A stretch of DNA of 64,000 nucleotides from Poriferisodalis sp965226645 (GTDB lineage: Bacteria > Actinomycetota > Acidimicrobiia > Acidimicrobiales > Poriferisodalaceae), in contig CBDDDL010000001.1 in NCBI GenBank assembly GCA_965226645.1, positions 310,001 to 374,000 of the forward strand, in the 5' to 3' direction. Under the pieces are notes generated by a model. The model did no database searches and was not told the DNA's origin. It saw only the letters and a list, made by a program, of their open reading frames with translations. A program made the position numbers and the translations under genes. The stretch's first letter is position 1. Each line of letters starts with the position of its first letter. This document shows, piece after piece, positions 1 to 7,749 of the stretch.

Positions 1-1
1 C

Positions 2-721
2 GAGGCGGCGCAACTGCAGTCGCTGTATGACGTGCCGCCTGGAAGGGTGCACGTGCTCACTCCGGGCGTAGACCGAGCGATGTTCGCGCCCGGCCAGCGT
101 CACGCTGCACGCGCCGCGATCGGTTTGCGGCCTGCACCCGTGCTGCTGTTCGTCGGACGGATCCAACCATTGAAGGGCGCAGAGCTCGCCGTCGAGACAT
201 TGGCAGCGCTGAGGGCGGGTGACGCCGCCGGATCCGATGCGCAACTGGTGATCGTCGGTGGACCAAGCGGCCCTCATGGTGACGCCACGCTCGCGCGACT
301 GCACGCGATGGTGGCCGAGTTCGGCCTGGGTGGCGCAGTCACTTTTGTTGATCCGCTTCCGCACCACCTGCTCTCCACCTACTACCGCGCCGCCGACGTG
401 TGCCTGGTGCCAAGCCGCTCGGAATCGTTCGGCCTCGTTGCGCTTGAAGCAGCGGCGTGCGGGACGCCCGTTGTTGCGTCGGACGTCGGCGGCCTGCGCG
501 ACAACGTCGTCGACGGTGTGACGGGATTCCTCGTTGCGAGTCGCGATAGCGGCACCTTTGCCCGACGGGTCTCGCAGATACTCGGCGACCCGCTGTTGGG
601 CCTGCGTCTTGGCGACGCCGGCGCTCGGCGCGCAGAGGGCTTCACGTGGCGAGCGAGCGCTCGTGCTGCAATCGAAGCGCTCAACGGCGTTGCACGCCGC
701 GAATTGGTCGCGTGCGTGTGA
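2..721 (+). CDS. mshA: D-inositol 3-phosphate glycosyltransferase (mycothiol), 3' part
   Basis: The open frame enters from the left edge, so the N-terminal acceptor domain is missing; about 239 residues of the C-terminal GT-B domain remain. Seen: VGRIQPLKG at the start of the nucleotide-sugar fold, VIVGGPSG, and a donor-site stretch SRSESFGLVALEAAACGTPV containing the ExxxxGxxxxE-type glutamates of GT4 enzymes. These match MshA closely. Known: MshA joins GlcNAc from UDP-GlcNAc to inositol 3-phosphate, the first step of mycothiol synthesis in actinobacteria. The next gene is a YbjN-domain protein, the same neighbour as in mycobacteria (Rv0486-Rv0487), which supports MshA over other GT4 enzymes. 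A generic GT4 transferase is the alternative. Confidence 0.85.
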   Translation, partial: EAAQLQSLYDVPPGRVHVLTPGVDRAMFAPGQRHAARAAIGLRPAPVLLFVGRIQPLKGAELAVETLAALRAGDAAGSDAQLVIVGGPSGPHGDATLARLHAMVAEFGLGGAVTFVDPLPHHLLSTYYRAADVCLVPSRSESFGLVALEAAACGTPVVASDVGGLRDNVVDGVTGFLVASRDSGTFARRVSQILGDPLLGLRLGDAGARRAEGFTWRASARAAIEALNGVARRELVACV

Positions 722-740
722 GCGACACCGGTCCTCGCCG

Positions 741-1286
741 ATGACCCGGCGTCCGGCGACGGTTTCCGAGCTGGACTTGCTCGAGACGCGGATCGACCGC
801 TGGCTGGCCGAGTGGGCAGATGCCCAGGCTGGCACTCCAGCTCCCGACGCTCCAGACCCTGGCGCCACAGCTCACGAGGCTCCAGCTCCCGAGGCTCCAG
901 CTCCCGACGACGACGACCGGCCCCTGCTCATCGACGTCACGCGCGACGACGAGATTCAGCGGCGCTGGTACGTGCGGTTGGCGGGCGAGTCCCGCGATGT
1001 CATCGCGGTGTGGCTGACCTTGCGCCAGCGCACCTTGGCCTACGAGACCTACGTGCTGCCGTCGCCGCCGCACCGCCCCGAACAGGTCGCCGACTTCGTG
1101 CTGCGTCGCAACTACTCGCTGGTCGGCGCGCAGTATGGCATCGGCGCCGAGGACGCCTTGTTCCTCACCGGCGAGCTGCCTACCCATTGTGTCGACGAAG
1201 ACGAGCTTGATCGCATCGTCGGATCGCTGTGGGCGTACGTCGAACGCGATTTCACTACCTTGCTGCGGCTCGGCTTCCAGAAATAG
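741..1286 (+). CDS. YbjN-domain protein downstream of mshA
   Basis: 181 residues from the ATG at 741, 19 bp after mshA. The N-terminal third holds an Ala/Pro/Asp-rich linker (about residues 30-55, repeating APDAP/APEAP) before a compact alpha/beta domain with RRWYVRLAGE, VWLTLRQRTLAYETYVLP and a C-terminal helix YVERDFTTLLRLGF. Length and order fit the YbjN (type III secretion chaperone-like) family, whose mycobacterial member Rv0487 also follows mshA. No enzymatic motif is visible. The role is unknown; a link to mycothiol metabolism is inferred only from conserved neighbourhood. A start further upstream inside mshA is possible in frame but would have no domain support. Confidence 0.7.
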   Translation: MTRRPATVSELDLLETRIDRWLAEWADAQAGTPAPDAPDPGATAHEAPAPEAPAPDDDDRPLLIDVTRDDEIQRRWYVRLAGESRDVIAVWLTLRQRTLAYETYVLPSPPHRPEQVADFVLRRNYSLVGAQYGIGAEDALFLTGELPTHCVDEDELDRIVGSLWAYVERDFTTLLRLGFQK

Positions 1287-1320
1287 CGACAGAGTTTCAG
1301 TGTACGTAAATTAGTTTCAT

Positions 1321-1596
1321 GTGGCCGGGGCACACGCCTGCAGGCGGGCAGGGAAGTGCCTCACCGACGGCGAGTGCCCCGGCGACCAACAGCCCAAGAC
1401 GCTGAGCCAGGTCATCACCGATCTCATGCGATTGGGGCTTGGGCCTGCTGCCGCCGACACAGCATCTACGGCCAGATCTGGTCCGCCAACGTTTCGAGTC
1501 GGTCGGCTAGTCACCGCCGAGGATGTCTGGGCATTGGGGACGAGTGAGTGCGGCGCTCGCCGGAGGCCCGCAGGGGCGGTCCGGTACCGTGAGCGC
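1321..1596 (+). pseudogene. possible VapB-like antitoxin remnant
   Basis: The frame that runs into proC from a GTG at 1321 contains KTLSQVITDLMRLGLG followed by RSGPPTFRV and VTAEDVWAL. This order (helix with SQVI-DL, then an arginine-glycine-x-P segment, then VT-EDV) resembles the C-terminal half of actinobacterial VapB antitoxins. The expected N-terminal ribbon segment is not readable in any frame upstream, no PIN toxin follows, and the frame continues into proC. It is best read as a decayed antitoxin fragment, or chance resemblance. Confidence 0.3.
1585..1590 (+). promoter_or_regulatory. -10-like box for leaderless proC
   Basis: TACCGT fits the actinobacterial TAnnnT -10 pattern and ends 6 bp before the proC ATG at 1597, so transcription would begin at or next to the start codon. 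No Shine-Dalgarno sequence precedes the ATG. This is inferred from spacing alone; no good -35 is visible. Confidence 0.35.
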
Positions 1597-2388
1597 ATGG
1601 CTGAGGTGGTCGAACTGCTGATTGTGGGCGGCGGCAAGATGGGCGAGGCGCTGCTGGGCGGATTGCTCACGGCTGGACACAGCGCCGAGAGCATCTGCGT
1701 AAGCGAACCGATTTCGGCTCGCCGGGATGAACTGGCCGACCGCTACGGCGTGTCGACTTCGGACGATGTTGTGGCTTGCGCCGGTGCGATTCTTGCCACC
1801 AAGCCCGACGTGATCCCGGCCGTCGCAGGTGCCGTTGCTGGCGCCGGCACCGACCGCATCCTCTCGATTGGGGCGGGTGTGACGCTGACAACGCTGGGCA
1901 CCGCAGCTGGGAGCAGCACCCCCATTGTGCGTGCCATGCCCAACACACCCGCGCTGGTGTCGCAAGGTGCCGCCGCGATCTGTGGCAACGACCAGGCCAC
2001 CGAGGCCGACCTTGCATGGGCCGAAGGAATTCTCGGAGCGGTCGGTCGAGTTGTCCGCGTGCCCGAGCATCTCATGGACGCGGTCACGGGACTGTCCGGT
2101 TCAGGACCGGCATACGTCTTTCTCGTGGCTGAGGCGATGATCGAAGCCGGTGTGCTCATGGGCTTGAGCCGACCTGTCGCTTCCGAACTGGCCAATCAGA
2201 CGCTGCTGGGCGCTTCGACGCTGCTTGCGGAGGGACGATCCCCCGCAGACCTGCGGGCTGATGTGACCTCGCCTGGCGGCACCACCGCTGCTGGGCTGCG
2301 CGAGCTCGAGCGGCACGGCGTGCGTGCCGCATTTGCCGCGGCGATCGAAGCCGCTACTCAGCGCTCCGCCGAACTTGGCGGCCAGTGA
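1597..2388 (+). CDS. proC: pyrroline-5-carboxylate reductase
   Basis: 263 residues, the normal ProC length. Seen: N-terminal NAD(P)H-binding loop LLIVGGGKMGEALLGGLL, the conserved VRAMPNTPALV segment, and the C-terminal signature with TGLSGSGPAYVFLVAEAM and DVTSPGGTTAAGL that forms the substrate site at the dimer interface. Known: it reduces 1-pyrroline-5-carboxylate to proline with NAD(P)H in the cytosol. The ATG at 1597 was chosen because the glycine-rich loop must lie near the N terminus; the open frame extends upstream but those residues do not belong to the family. Confidence 0.93.
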   Translation: MAEVVELLIVGGGKMGEALLGGLLTAGHSAESICVSEPISARRDELADRYGVSTSDDVVACAGAILATKPDVIPAVAGAVAGAGTDRILSIGAGVTLTTLGTAAGSSTPIVRAMPNTPALVSQGAAAICGNDQATEADLAWAEGILGAVGRVVRVPEHLMDAVTGLSGSGPAYVFLVAEAMIEAGVLMGLSRPVASELANQTLLGASTLLAEGRSPADLRADVTSPGGTTAAGLRELERHGVRAAFAAAIEAATQRSAELGGQ

Positions 2389-2440
2389 GCAAGCGGCGCC
2401 CCAAACGTCTCGACTTGCGGTCGGTGGGCAGGCATCTCCG

Positions 2441-3250
2441 ATGAGCCGCTTCTGCACCATCACGTGCCTCAGCGATCTCGGCAACTCCGACGAATCGGTC
2501 GGTGTCATTCATTCGATCCTGCGGCAAGCGGCGCCTCACGCGGCGGTGATCGACCTCAGCCACGAGATCGACCCCGGCGACACGCGCACTGCGGCGCTGA
2601 TGCTTGCGCGCAGCGTGCCCTACCTGGCCCCCGGAATCGTGCTTGCTTCTGTGGGGCGCCAGCTTGATCGTCCCGCGATCGCAGTGTCGGTGGGCGAGGG
2701 CCAGTCGATCCTGGTCGGGCCGGACAACGGGGTGCTGGCCGCGGCGACCGCGGCCGTCGGTGGGGCCGACGAAGCTGTCCACATCGGGCTCGACCTCGCA
2801 TCGGAAGCTGCTGCAGCACTGCACCCAGCGCGCGACGTGCTCGCTCCGGCCGCAGGCCGCCTTGCGGCGGGAGCGCCGTTCGCGTCCCTCGGCGCAGCGG
2901 TTGATCCGTCGTTGCTGCTGCCCGCGCTGGTGGCGATTCCGCGCACCGCGGACGACGGCACCGTGATCGCCGAGGTGCTGTCGGTGACGCGCTGGGGCAC
3001 CGTGCAGATCAACGTCGACCGGGAGGTGTTGGATGGCTTCGGCGACCTGCTGGTCGCGGAGTGGGCGCCGACTCCGCAGTCCGACACGTCGCAGGCGGTG
3101 CGACTGATGTCGCCCCAACAGGCGCCTACCAGCGGACTCGCGCTCTCTGACGATCCGCACGGATTGCTTGAGTTCACGGTTGCCGGTGGCGGCGCGGGCC
3201 ATCTCGGCCTCGACGTGGGCACCGAGGTACGGCTACGCCGGGCGACATGA
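2441..3250 (+). CDS. SAM hydrolase/SAM-dependent halogenase-like protein (DUF62)
   Basis: 269 residues from the ATG at 2441. Features of the DUF62 (SAM hydroxide adenosyltransferase) fold: CLSDLGNSDESVGVIHSIL at the N terminus in place of the usual F-T/S-DFG-xxD, an AVIDLSHEIDPGDTRTAALML segment, and VGPDNGVL, the hallmark loop. The usual second-domain entry VDPGVG is replaced by ASVGRQLDRP. Known: family members split SAM to adenosine and methionine, or use halide. The changed loop leaves catalytic competence uncertain. It lies 52 bp after proC on the same strand and may be cotranscribed. The family call is firm, the activity is not. Confidence 0.75.
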   Translation: MSRFCTITCLSDLGNSDESVGVIHSILRQAAPHAAVIDLSHEIDPGDTRTAALMLARSVPYLAPGIVLASVGRQLDRPAIAVSVGEGQSILVGPDNGVLAAATAAVGGADEAVHIGLDLASEAAAALHPARDVLAPAAGRLAAGAPFASLGAAVDPSLLLPALVAIPRTADDGTVIAEVLSVTRWGTVQINVDREVLDGFGDLLVAEWAPTPQSDTSQAVRLMSPQQAPTSGLALSDDPHGLLEFTVAGGGAGHLGLDVGTEVRLRRAT

Positions 3251-3274
3251 GCTGGGTCAGGTGAAACGGGCGAT

Positions 3275-3364
3275 ATGACACCTCGGACCGCACTGTTGCT
3301 GGGCTTGCTGGCCACGGTCATATTGCTCGCCGCCACGATCCGGATCGTCTTCTTCTTCAACTGA
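3275..3364 (+). CDS. possible 29-residue single-pass membrane peptide
   Basis: A short frame, ATG at 3275 to TGA at 3364, with a basic start (MTPRT) followed by an almost uninterrupted hydrophobic segment (LLLGLLATVILLAATI) and ending RIVFFFN. The layout is that of a tiny membrane peptide between the SAM-hydrolase-like gene and hemA. No clear ribosome site; it is too short for a homology judgement and could be chance. Confidence 0.25.
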   Translation: MTPRTALLLGLLATVILLAATIRIVFFFN

Positions 3365-3465
3365 AACGGCACATCGTCGCAATTCGGTGCCGCCGTGATG
3401 TAGCAACCGGGTGTTGGATCGGCGAGACTGTCCGCGCCGCAATTCCCGACCCATGGGTAGGCCTT

Positions 3466-4725
3466 GTGTCCATTGTCGTCATGGGCGTGAGCCACCGCAG
3501 CGCGCCGCTCGATCTGCTGGAGCGCTGCACGGTTCCCGCCTCCGACTTGCCTAAACGACTCAGCGACCTCGCCGCGTGCGAACACGTCAGCGAGGCCGCC
3601 ATCGTCTCCACGTGCAATCGCACGGAGGCTTACGTGGTCGCCGAGCGATTCCACGCGGCATTCGGCGAGCTGCGCGATTTCTTCTCACGGCTGTCGTTCG
3701 CTCCGCCAGCCGAGCTGTCCGACCACCTCTACGTGCACTACGACGATGACGCGTCACGTCACCTGTTCGGCGTTGCCAGCGGCCTCGAATCCGCTGTGCT
3801 GGGCGAGGGAGAAATCCTGGGTCAAGTGCGAACCGCATGGGACGCAGCGCGCGTCGAGGGCACGGCGGGAGCTGTGCTCAACCAATTGTTCCGCCATGCC
3901 GTGGGCGTCGGCAAGCGCGCTCGGACCGAAACGGGCATCGCGCGGGGCACCGCATCGGTCAGCCACGCCGCAGTCAGCATGGCGATCGAGCATCTGGGCA
4001 CCTTGGAGGGTCGACAGGTGCTCGTCGTGGGCGCCGGAGAGATGGCCGAGGGCATGATCGTTGCACTGGCCGCGGCCGGACCGGCTGCGGTCCATGTCGC
4101 CAACCGCACGTCTTCTCATGCGCAGGCATTAGCCCAGCGCGTCGGCGGCCATCACCTGCCGCTCGGCCGGCTCGAGGACGCCCTTGGCGAAGTCGACGTG
4201 CTGCTCACCTCGACAGGCGCAACATCAGTGATCGTCGACCACGCGAGCGTTGGCGACGTCATCACCCGGCGCGCCGGTCGGCCATTGCTCATCGTGGACA
4301 TCGCCGTACCGCGTGACGTCGATCCGGCGGTCGCCCGGCTGCGAGGCGTGACGCTGCTGGACATGGACGATCTGTCACGCTTCGCGTCGTTGGGCCACGC
4401 TGGTCGCGTTGCAGAAGTCGCCGCGGTCGAGGCGATCCTTGACACCGAGACTGAACGGTTTGCGCAGTTGCGGTCTGCACGTGAGATGGCTCCGCTCATC
4501 GAGACGCTGCGTGGCAGGGCCGAAGCAGTGCGGGCGCTGGAAGTCGAGCGCGTCTTGGCGTCGAATCCAGATCTTGACGACGCCGCTCGCGAGGCACTTG
4601 AGCGGGCAACCAAGTCATTCGTCAACAAACTGCTGCATCACCCAACGGTCGCCTTGCGGGCCGCTGCCGGCAAGGCCAAAGGCGACCGCCTCGCTGACTC
4701 GGTACGCGACCTGTTCGACCTCTAA
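3466..4725 (+). CDS. hemA: glutamyl-tRNA reductase
   Basis: 419 residues from GTG at 3466. Seen: N-terminal GVSHRSAPLDLLER, the catalytic Cys50 in VSTCNRTEAYV, the specificity region GEGEILGQVRTAW, the NADPH-binding loop VVGAGEMAEGM, then VDIAVPRDVDP, and the C-terminal dimerisation helix. Known: HemA reduces glutamyl-tRNA to glutamate-1-semialdehyde with NADPH, the first committed step of the C5 tetrapyrrole pathway. The gene opens a hemA-hemC-hemD-hemL run, which explains haem supply for the cytochromes encoded further on. An ATG six codons in is possible, but the GTG keeps the beta strand that begins the family fold. Confidence 0.95.
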   Translation: MSIVVMGVSHRSAPLDLLERCTVPASDLPKRLSDLAACEHVSEAAIVSTCNRTEAYVVAERFHAAFGELRDFFSRLSFAPPAELSDHLYVHYDDDASRHLFGVASGLESAVLGEGEILGQVRTAWDAARVEGTAGAVLNQLFRHAVGVGKRARTETGIARGTASVSHAAVSMAIEHLGTLEGRQVLVVGAGEMAEGMIVALAAAGPAAVHVANRTSSHAQALAQRVGGHHLPLGRLEDALGEVDVLLTSTGATSVIVDHASVGDVITRRAGRPLLIVDIAVPRDVDPAVARLRGVTLLDMDDLSRFASLGHAGRVAEVAAVEAILDTETERFAQLRSAREMAPLIETLRGRAEAVRALEVERVLASNPDLDDAAREALERATKSFVNKLLHHPTVALRAAAGKAKGDRLADSVRDLFDL

Positions 4726-4741
4726 CAGGCTTCGGCCCAGC

Positions 4742-5644
4742 GTGAGGATCGCGACGCGTTCGAGCCCGTTGGCACTCTGGCAAGCGCGCGCGGTCGCACA
4801 TGCGCTCGAAGCTTCCGGGGCGCTTCGGTCGGCTGCGGAATTGGTGCCGGTTACCACGATCGGCGATACCGACGCCAGCACGCCGATCTCGGAGATGTCC
4901 GGCCGCGGCGTGTTCGTTACCGAAGTGCAAGCAGCGGTCCTCGACGGGCGCGCCGATCTCGCCGTGCACAGTGCCAAGGACATGCGCTCGGAACCGACTG
5001 ACGGATTAATCCTGGCGGGCTGTCTGCCGCGCGGTGAGGTTCGAGATGCGCTCGTCGGCCTGCCGCTCGACGCAATTCCCCATGGCGGGGTCGTGGCGAC
5101 CGGATCACAACGCCGGCAGTGCCAGCTCGCGCACCTCCGGAGAGATCTCCGATTCGTCGGCCTGCGCGGCAACATGGCGCGCCGCATCGCTACCGCAGAT
5201 GGACCCGACGTCGACGCTGTCGTCGTCGCCGCTGTCGCGCTTGAGCGGCTTGACGAAGTGCATCGGATAGCGCAGTGGTTCAGCGCTGATGAAATGCTGC
5301 CCCAGGTCGGACAGGGCGCCATCGCGATCGAGCATCGAGTTGGCGACTCGACCTCAACAGCCGCGATGGCGGCGATCATCGACGCGGTCACCACCCGTTG
5401 CGTCGATGCCGAGCGTGCGTTCTTGCGAACACTCGGCGGCGGCTGCGACCTGCCGACTGGTGCCTATGCAACGCTCGACGACACGGGCACGCTCGAAATG
5501 TCGGCGTTGCTCGCGAGTCCCGACGGCACCGACATCCTGCGCGCCGCGGGACGTGGCACGGATCCGAACGCGCTCGGCATCGCGCTGGCGCAGCAGCTGC
5601 TCGCTGAATCAGCGTCCCTCACCTGCATTGCAGAAGATGTCTGA
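4742..5644 (+). CDS. hemC: hydroxymethylbilane synthase (porphobilinogen deaminase)
   Basis: 300 residues from GTG at 4742, 16 bp after hemA. Seen: RIATRSSPLALWQA at the N terminus, AVHSAKDM for the active-site Asp/Lys loop, GLRGNMARR, and LGGGCDLPTGAYA with the cysteine that carries the dipyrromethane cofactor. Known: it polymerises four porphobilinogen units to hydroxymethylbilane. The open frame continues upstream through hemA in another register; the GTG is preferred because RIATRSS is the usual protein start. Its 3' end overlaps hemD by 8 bp, so the two are probably translationally coupled. Confidence 0.95.
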   Translation: MRIATRSSPLALWQARAVAHALEASGALRSAAELVPVTTIGDTDASTPISEMSGRGVFVTEVQAAVLDGRADLAVHSAKDMRSEPTDGLILAGCLPRGEVRDALVGLPLDAIPHGGVVATGSQRRQCQLAHLRRDLRFVGLRGNMARRIATADGPDVDAVVVAAVALERLDEVHRIAQWFSADEMLPQVGQGAIAIEHRVGDSTSTAAMAAIIDAVTTRCVDAERAFLRTLGGGCDLPTGAYATLDDTGTLEMSALLASPDGTDILRAAGRGTDPNALGIALAQQLLAESASLTCIAEDV

Positions 5645-6437
5645 AACCGTGCCTGCCGGGCACTCCGGAACGCTCGCGGGGCGCACAGTGGTGGTCACTC
5701 GGGCCTCCCACCAAGCCGCACCACTCGCCGAGGCGCTGCGGCAACACGGCGCCCGCACCGTGGTTGCGCCCGCGCTGGCCATCGTGCCCCCGCTTGACGG
5801 CGGGCAGCCCCTCGACGACGCCTTGCTGCGGCTCGAACGCTTCAGCTGGGTGGCTTTCACGTCCCCCAACGCGGTGGCTGCGACCTTGGCTCGCGCTGAC
5901 CGAAGAGGTGTTCGGCGCCGTTTCGCCCGTATCCGAGTCGCAGCCGTCGGTCCATCGACTGCGTCCCGCGTCTCGGCCGAGCTGAACCGACCGCCCAATC
6001 TGGTGCCAGATCAGCACGACGCGGCCGGCCTGGCCGCGGCTTTCGCAGATCCGCGGCCCGGCGACGCGTGCTTCGTTCCCCAAGCGGCGCAGGCCCGACC
6101 TGAACTGGTCGATGGTCTACGCGCCCGCGGCTGGGAGGTCGCGGCGGTCACCGCCTATCGCACGGTGACGCCAACGCTCTCGGATCATCTGGCCGCCGAC
6201 ATAGCCGCTGCGGACGCGGTCGTCTTCGCATCACCGTCGGCTGTGCAGGGCCACCTTGCTCAGACCGGCGGACTGCCGCCGAACGCAAGGGTTGTCTGCA
6301 TCGGTCGCACGACGGCTGCAGCGTGTGCCTCCGCAGGCCTTGAGGTCGCGGCCGTCGCTCCGCAGCCGTCCGACGCCGGGCTCGTGGACGCTGTCGCACA
6401 AGCGCTGAACTCCACCGAAGCAGCCTCGCAGTCCTGA
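5637..6437 (+). CDS. hemD: uroporphyrinogen-III synthase
   Basis: 266 residues, ATG at 5637 inside the end of hemC. Two Rossmann-like halves can be followed: TVVVTRASHQAAPLAEALR at the start, WVAFTSPNAV, VAAVGPSTASRV, then in the second half VAAVTAYRTV, AVVFASPSAVQGHL and VVCIGRTTAAA. These are the usual landmarks of this fast-evolving family. Known: HemD closes and inverts ring D to make uroporphyrinogen III. Position directly after hemC confirms the call. In several actinobacteria a uroporphyrinogen methyltransferase is fused to HemD; that domain is absent here. Confidence 0.9.
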   Translation: MSETVPAGHSGTLAGRTVVVTRASHQAAPLAEALRQHGARTVVAPALAIVPPLDGGQPLDDALLRLERFSWVAFTSPNAVAATLARADRRGVRRRFARIRVAAVGPSTASRVSAELNRPPNLVPDQHDAAGLAAAFADPRPGDACFVPQAAQARPELVDGLRARGWEVAAVTAYRTVTPTLSDHLAADIAAADAVVFASPSAVQGHLAQTGGLPPNARVVCIGRTTAAACASAGLEVAAVAPQPSDAGLVDAVAQALNSTEAASQS

Positions 6438-6452
6438 AAGCCTTGCCGCCCC

Positions 6453-6458
6453 TACCCT
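6453..6458 (+). promoter_or_regulatory. -10-like box for leaderless hemL
   Basis: TACCCT fits TAnnnT and sits 7 bp before the hemL GTG (6466), the spacing expected for an mRNA that begins at the start codon. It lies in the 28-bp gap after hemD with no Shine-Dalgarno sequence, suggesting hemL can be transcribed separately from hemACD. Judged by eye. Confidence 0.35.
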
Positions 6459-6465
6459 GCGATCC

Positions 6466-7746
6466 GTGACACAGCCCCACCCGACAAACGCCGGCTTGTT
6501 CGAAGCGGCCCGGCGGGTCATTCCCGGCGGGGTCAACTCGCCGGTGCGGGCGTTCGGCTCCGTGGGCGGGACGCCGTACTTCGTCGAATCGGCCAGCGGG
6601 CCGTACGTGACCGACGCCGAGGGCCAGCAGTACATCGACTTTGTGCAGTCCTACGGGGCGATCATTCTGGGCCACGCCCACCCAGCGATCACCGAGGCGG
6701 TGACTTCGGCCGCGGCGGGCGGCACTTCGTACGGTGCACCCACAGCGCGCGAGGTCGAGCTCGCAGAGCGCATCGCTGCGGCGGCGCCAGGCGTCGAACA
6801 GGTGCGCCTGACCAGCAGCGGCACCGAGGCGACCATGACCGCTGTGCGGCTCGCCCGCGGCGCCACCGGAAGGTCACGCATCGTGAAGTTCGCCGGCTGC
6901 TACCACGGCCATGCCGACTCGCTGCTGGCGGCCGGCGGCAGCGGAGTCGCAACGCTCGGCCTGTCGGGTTCAGCCGGAGTGCCACCGAGCGCGGTGGCCG
7001 ACACAGTCGTCGCGCCCTACAACGTCGTGCCTGAACTCGACGACCAGATCGCTGCGGTGGTCGTCGAGCCGGTGGCGGCGAACATGGGCCTGGTGGCGCC
7101 GGTGCCCGGCTTTCTGGAGGGCCTGCGACAGGCCTGCGACAAAGCGGGCGCGCTGCTGATCTTCGACGAGATCATCACGGGCTTCCGCCTCGGTCCGGGC
7201 GGCGCCGCCGAGCGGTACGGGGTGAGCGCCGACATCTCCTGCTTCGGCAAAGTGATCGGTGGCGGCTTGCCCATCGGCGCGCTCGGCGCGCGCACCGAGA
7301 TCATGGAGACGCTGGCACCGACCGGTCCCGTGTACCAAGCCGGAACGCTCTCGGGAAACCCGCTCGCCACCGCAGCGGGCCTCGCCGCGCTGGACCAGCT
7401 CACGCCTGAGGCCTACACAGAGCTTGAAGCCCGCGCCAGCCAGTTCGCCGACGGCATGCGCAGTGTTCTCGCAGGCGCCGGGTTCGACGCGATCGTCTGC
7501 CAAGTCGGCACCCTCGTCGGCCTGTATTGCGGCTCGGGCCCCGCCTCGGACTGGGCGCCGACGGGCTACGACGATGCGCGTACCACCGACGAGCAGGCAT
7601 ACGCCCGACTCCACGCCGAGTTGCTCTCCCGCGGCGTGGCGTTCGCCCCCGGGGCCTACGAGGCAATCTTCGTCAGCCTCGCCCACACGCCTGACGTCAT
7701 CGATAGCGCCCTCGCCGCCCTCGCCGCAGCCGCCACTGTCTGCTGA
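6466..7746 (+). CDS. hemL: glutamate-1-semialdehyde 2,1-aminomutase
   Basis: 426 residues from GTG at 6466. Seen: ARRVIPGGVNSPVRAFGSVGG, LTSSGTEATMTAVRLARG, CYHGHADSLL, LIFDEIITGFRLGPGGA with the PLP-binding Asp, and the Schiff-base lysine in CFGKVIGGGLPIGALG, followed by GTLSGNPLA. This is a complete class III aminotransferase fold of the usual length. Known: it converts glutamate-1-semialdehyde to 5-aminolevulinate. hemB, often between hemD and hemL in actinobacteria, is missing here and must be elsewhere. The decayed repeat-protein gene begins four bases after the hemL stop, so the downstream context of hemL has been rearranged. Confidence 0.95.
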   Translation: MTQPHPTNAGLFEAARRVIPGGVNSPVRAFGSVGGTPYFVESASGPYVTDAEGQQYIDFVQSYGAIILGHAHPAITEAVTSAAAGGTSYGAPTAREVELAERIAAAAPGVEQVRLTSSGTEATMTAVRLARGATGRSRIVKFAGCYHGHADSLLAAGGSGVATLGLSGSAGVPPSAVADTVVAPYNVVPELDDQIAAVVVEPVAANMGLVAPVPGFLEGLRQACDKAGALLIFDEIITGFRLGPGGAAERYGVSADISCFGKVIGGGLPIGALGARTEIMETLAPTGPVYQAGTLSGNPLATAAGLAALDQLTPEAYTELEARASQFADGMRSVLAGAGFDAIVCQVGTLVGLYCGSGPASDWAPTGYDDARTTDEQAYARLHAELLSRGVAFAPGAYEAIFVSLAHTPDVIDSALAALAAAATVC

Positions 7747-7749
7747 GCG

